This document shows positions 62,801 to 64,000 of a stretch of 64,000 nt of DNA, piece by piece. The translations under genes were made by a program, and so were the position numbers. Origin of the DNA: Gimesia chilikensis. Lineage in GTDB: Bacteria > Planctomycetota > Planctomycetia > Planctomycetales > Planctomycetaceae. The notes beneath the pieces are model-generated. The model did no database searches. It worked only from the letters and a program-made list of their open reading frames with translations, and was not told where the DNA came from. Position 1 is the stretch's first letter. The number at the start of each line of letters is the position of its first letter. The stretch spans positions 186,001-250,000 of the forward strand of contig NZ_VTSR01000006.1 of assembly GCF_008329715.1 (NCBI RefSeq), in the 5' to 3' direction.

Positions 62801-64000
62801 TTACAGAATAAACTTACTGAGATCTTCATCTTCCACGATCGTGTGCAGTTTCTGCTGCACATACGCGGCGTCGATGATGATCTTCTTCGTCTTGAGATCC
62901 GGTGCTTCATAACTGACCTCTTCCAGCAACCGTTCCAGAATCGTATGCAGGCGACGGGCACCGATGTTCTGTGTCGTCTGGTTGACCTGGAATGCGATAT
63001 CCGCCAGCTCTTCCAGCCCATCCTGTTCGAACTTTACGTCGACGCCCTCTGTCTTGAGCAGTGCCTGATACTGCATGGTAATTGAACTCGACGGTTCTGT
63101 CAGAATCCGCAGAAAATCTTCCCGCGTCAGTTCCTGCAGTTCCACGCGAATCGGAAAGCGTCCCTGCAACTCGGGCATCAGATCTGACGGCTTGGTTCGG
63201 TGAAAGGCACCCGCGGCGATAAACAGCATGTAATCTGTTTTAACAGAACCACTGCGCGTCTGCACGGTCGTTCCTTCGACGATGGGAAGCAAATCGCGCT
63301 GCACCCCCTGGCGACTGACATCACCGCTGCGGTTCCCCCCTTCTTCGGAAGTACAGATCTTGTCAATTTCGTCGATGAACACAATACCGTGCCGTTCTGC
63401 GAGATCCACCGCTTCCTCGGCAATCGCATCCTTGTCCATCAATCCTTCCACTTCCTGTTCCAGCAGAACCTTGCGGGCCTCTTTGACCATCATCTTACGA
63501 TGCTTGCTCTGCTGAGGCATGATGCGTTCAAACATGCCCTGCAGGTCGACATCCATCTGGTCCATGCCCATATTCGAGAAGACCTGCACGGGAGAGTTTT
63601 TCTGCTCCACCGAAATTTCCACTTCTTTTTCTTCCAGAGCCCCCTGGAGGAGCATCGTGCGAAACTTGTCGCGGGTGCGCTCGTAGCGTTCCTGAGAATC
63701 TTCTTCCTTGACCTCTTCGGTGGATTCACGGAAAGATGACTCCCATTCCGGACGGGGGATCAGGAGATCCAGCAGGCGTTCTTCGACACGGGCCTTGGCT
63801 TTATCCACCAGCTCAACCCGTTTTTTCTCACGAACCAGATTCTTGGCAGAGTCCACCAGGTCACGGATCATGCTTTCGACATCGCGGCCATAGTAACCGA
63901 CCTCTGTGTATTTGGTCGCTTCAACTTTGATAAAGGGAGCATCAATGAGCTGAGCCAGCCGCCGGGTAATTTCCGTCTTCCCGACCCCCGTTGGTCCGAT
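62801..64000 (-). CDS. hslU: ATP-dependent protease ATPase subunit HslU, partial
   Basis: AAA+ unfoldase that feeds proteins to the HslV peptidase. About 399 residues are visible; the frame continues past the right edge, so some 40-50 N-terminal residues are missing. The Walker A motif GPTGVGKTE is at the edge, followed by VEATKYTEVGYYGRDVESMIRDL. The I domain spans the charged middle (about 90-190). Walker B is GIVFIDEIDKI, with sensor/Arg-finger region LMPELQGRFPIRVEL, ending in the C-terminal LSKFIL used to dock on HslV. The hslV gene would be expected just upstream, outside the window. A start at an internal ATG (63871) would lose the ATP site and is wrong. Confidence 0.96.
   Translation of the reverse strand: MGPTGVGKTEITRRLAQLIDAPFIKVEATKYTEVGYYGRDVESMIRDLVDSAKNLVREKKRVELVDKAKARVEERLLDLLIPRPEWESSFRESTEEVKEEDSQERYERTRDKFRTMLLQGALEEKEVEISVEQKNSPVQVFSNMGMDQMDVDLQGMFERIMPQQSKHRKMMVKEARKVLLEQEVEGLMDKDAIAEEAVDLAERHGIVFIDEIDKICTSEEGGNRSGDVSRQGVQRDLLPIVEGTTVQTRSGSVKTDYMLFIAAGAFHRTKPSDLMPELQGRFPIRVELQELTREDFLRILTEPSSSITMQYQALLKTEGVDVKFEQDGLEELADIAFQVNQTTQNIGARRLHTILERLLEEVSYEAPDLKTKKIIIDAAYVQQKLHTIVEDEDLSKFIL

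Overview
This window looks like chromosomal DNA of a planctomycete, most likely Gimesia or a close relative; the genus is my inference. The support is the gene content: a DUF1549 plus DUF1501 pair, a DUF1559 prepilin-like protein, a CQPSR sulfatase, PmoA-like (DUF6807) and PhoD-like secreted proteins, a DUF1598-type protein, and two giant secreted proteins whose N-termini carry the planctomycete LEDRTLLS sorting motif. I recognise no rRNA, tRNA, CRISPR array, insertion sequence or phage gene. Genes are mostly solitary or in short runs of two to four. Shine-Dalgarno sequences are often weak, and there are several GTG starts.

Layout. 1-2543 (minus): phospholipid operon (membrane protein, CDP-alcohol phosphatidyltransferase variant, CdsA, PlsC running off the left edge). 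2876-3745: small unknown proteins. 3872-7057: secreted glycosidase-like protein and GntP permease. 7232-10420 (plus): DUF1549/EF-hand and DUF1501 pair. 10465-15588 (minus): glycogen block with GH57 enzyme, GalT-like nucleotidyltransferase and glycogen synthase GlgA; glgC lies apart at 30442-31677. 16004-18852 (plus): two-component pair with an NtrC-like regulator lacking GAFTGA. 18864-22297 (minus): tyrosine autokinase and UDP-sugar epimerase for exopolysaccharide. 22692-26260 (minus): rRNA methyltransferase, c-haem histidine kinase, Fpg. 26526-29918: DUF1598 protein and sulfatase, converging on a bidirectional terminator.

29919-30441 has no recognisable protein gene, but carries a plus-strand promoter and three plus-strand terminators, which suggests one or more small RNAs. 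31995-34151: methyltransferase and secreted alpha/beta hydrolase. 34200-38377 (minus): two glycosyltransferase genes, one a GT2-GT4 fusion of about 1045 residues. 38378-39247 is an 870-base stretch without a recognisable gene. 39248-46773: secreted amidohydrolase, anchored DUF11-type protein, PhoD-like phosphatase, PmoA-like protein and two coupled amidohydrolases, the second apparently without metal ligands. 46783-48723 (minus): a short SecA. 49378-59359 (plus): the two giant surface proteins. 59442-61445 (minus): Dus, Maf-like protein and a zinc-ribbon protein. 61795-62700 (plus): DUF1559 protein. 62801-64000 (minus): HslU, cut by the right edge.

The genes suggest three themes. One is storage glycogen made from ADP-glucose (GlgC, GlgA, GalT-like, GH57). 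Another is cell-surface and polysaccharide biology (autokinase, epimerase, glycosyltransferases, sulfatase, giant adhesin/protease-like proteins). The third is envelope upkeep (phospholipid operon, short SecA). The best candidates for something undescribed are the small-RNA locus at 30022-30420, the short SecA, the GAFTGA-less NtrC-like regulator, the zinc-ligand-poor GalT-like protein in the glycogen block, and the cyclophilin/beta-helix/dockerin/metalloprotease fusion.
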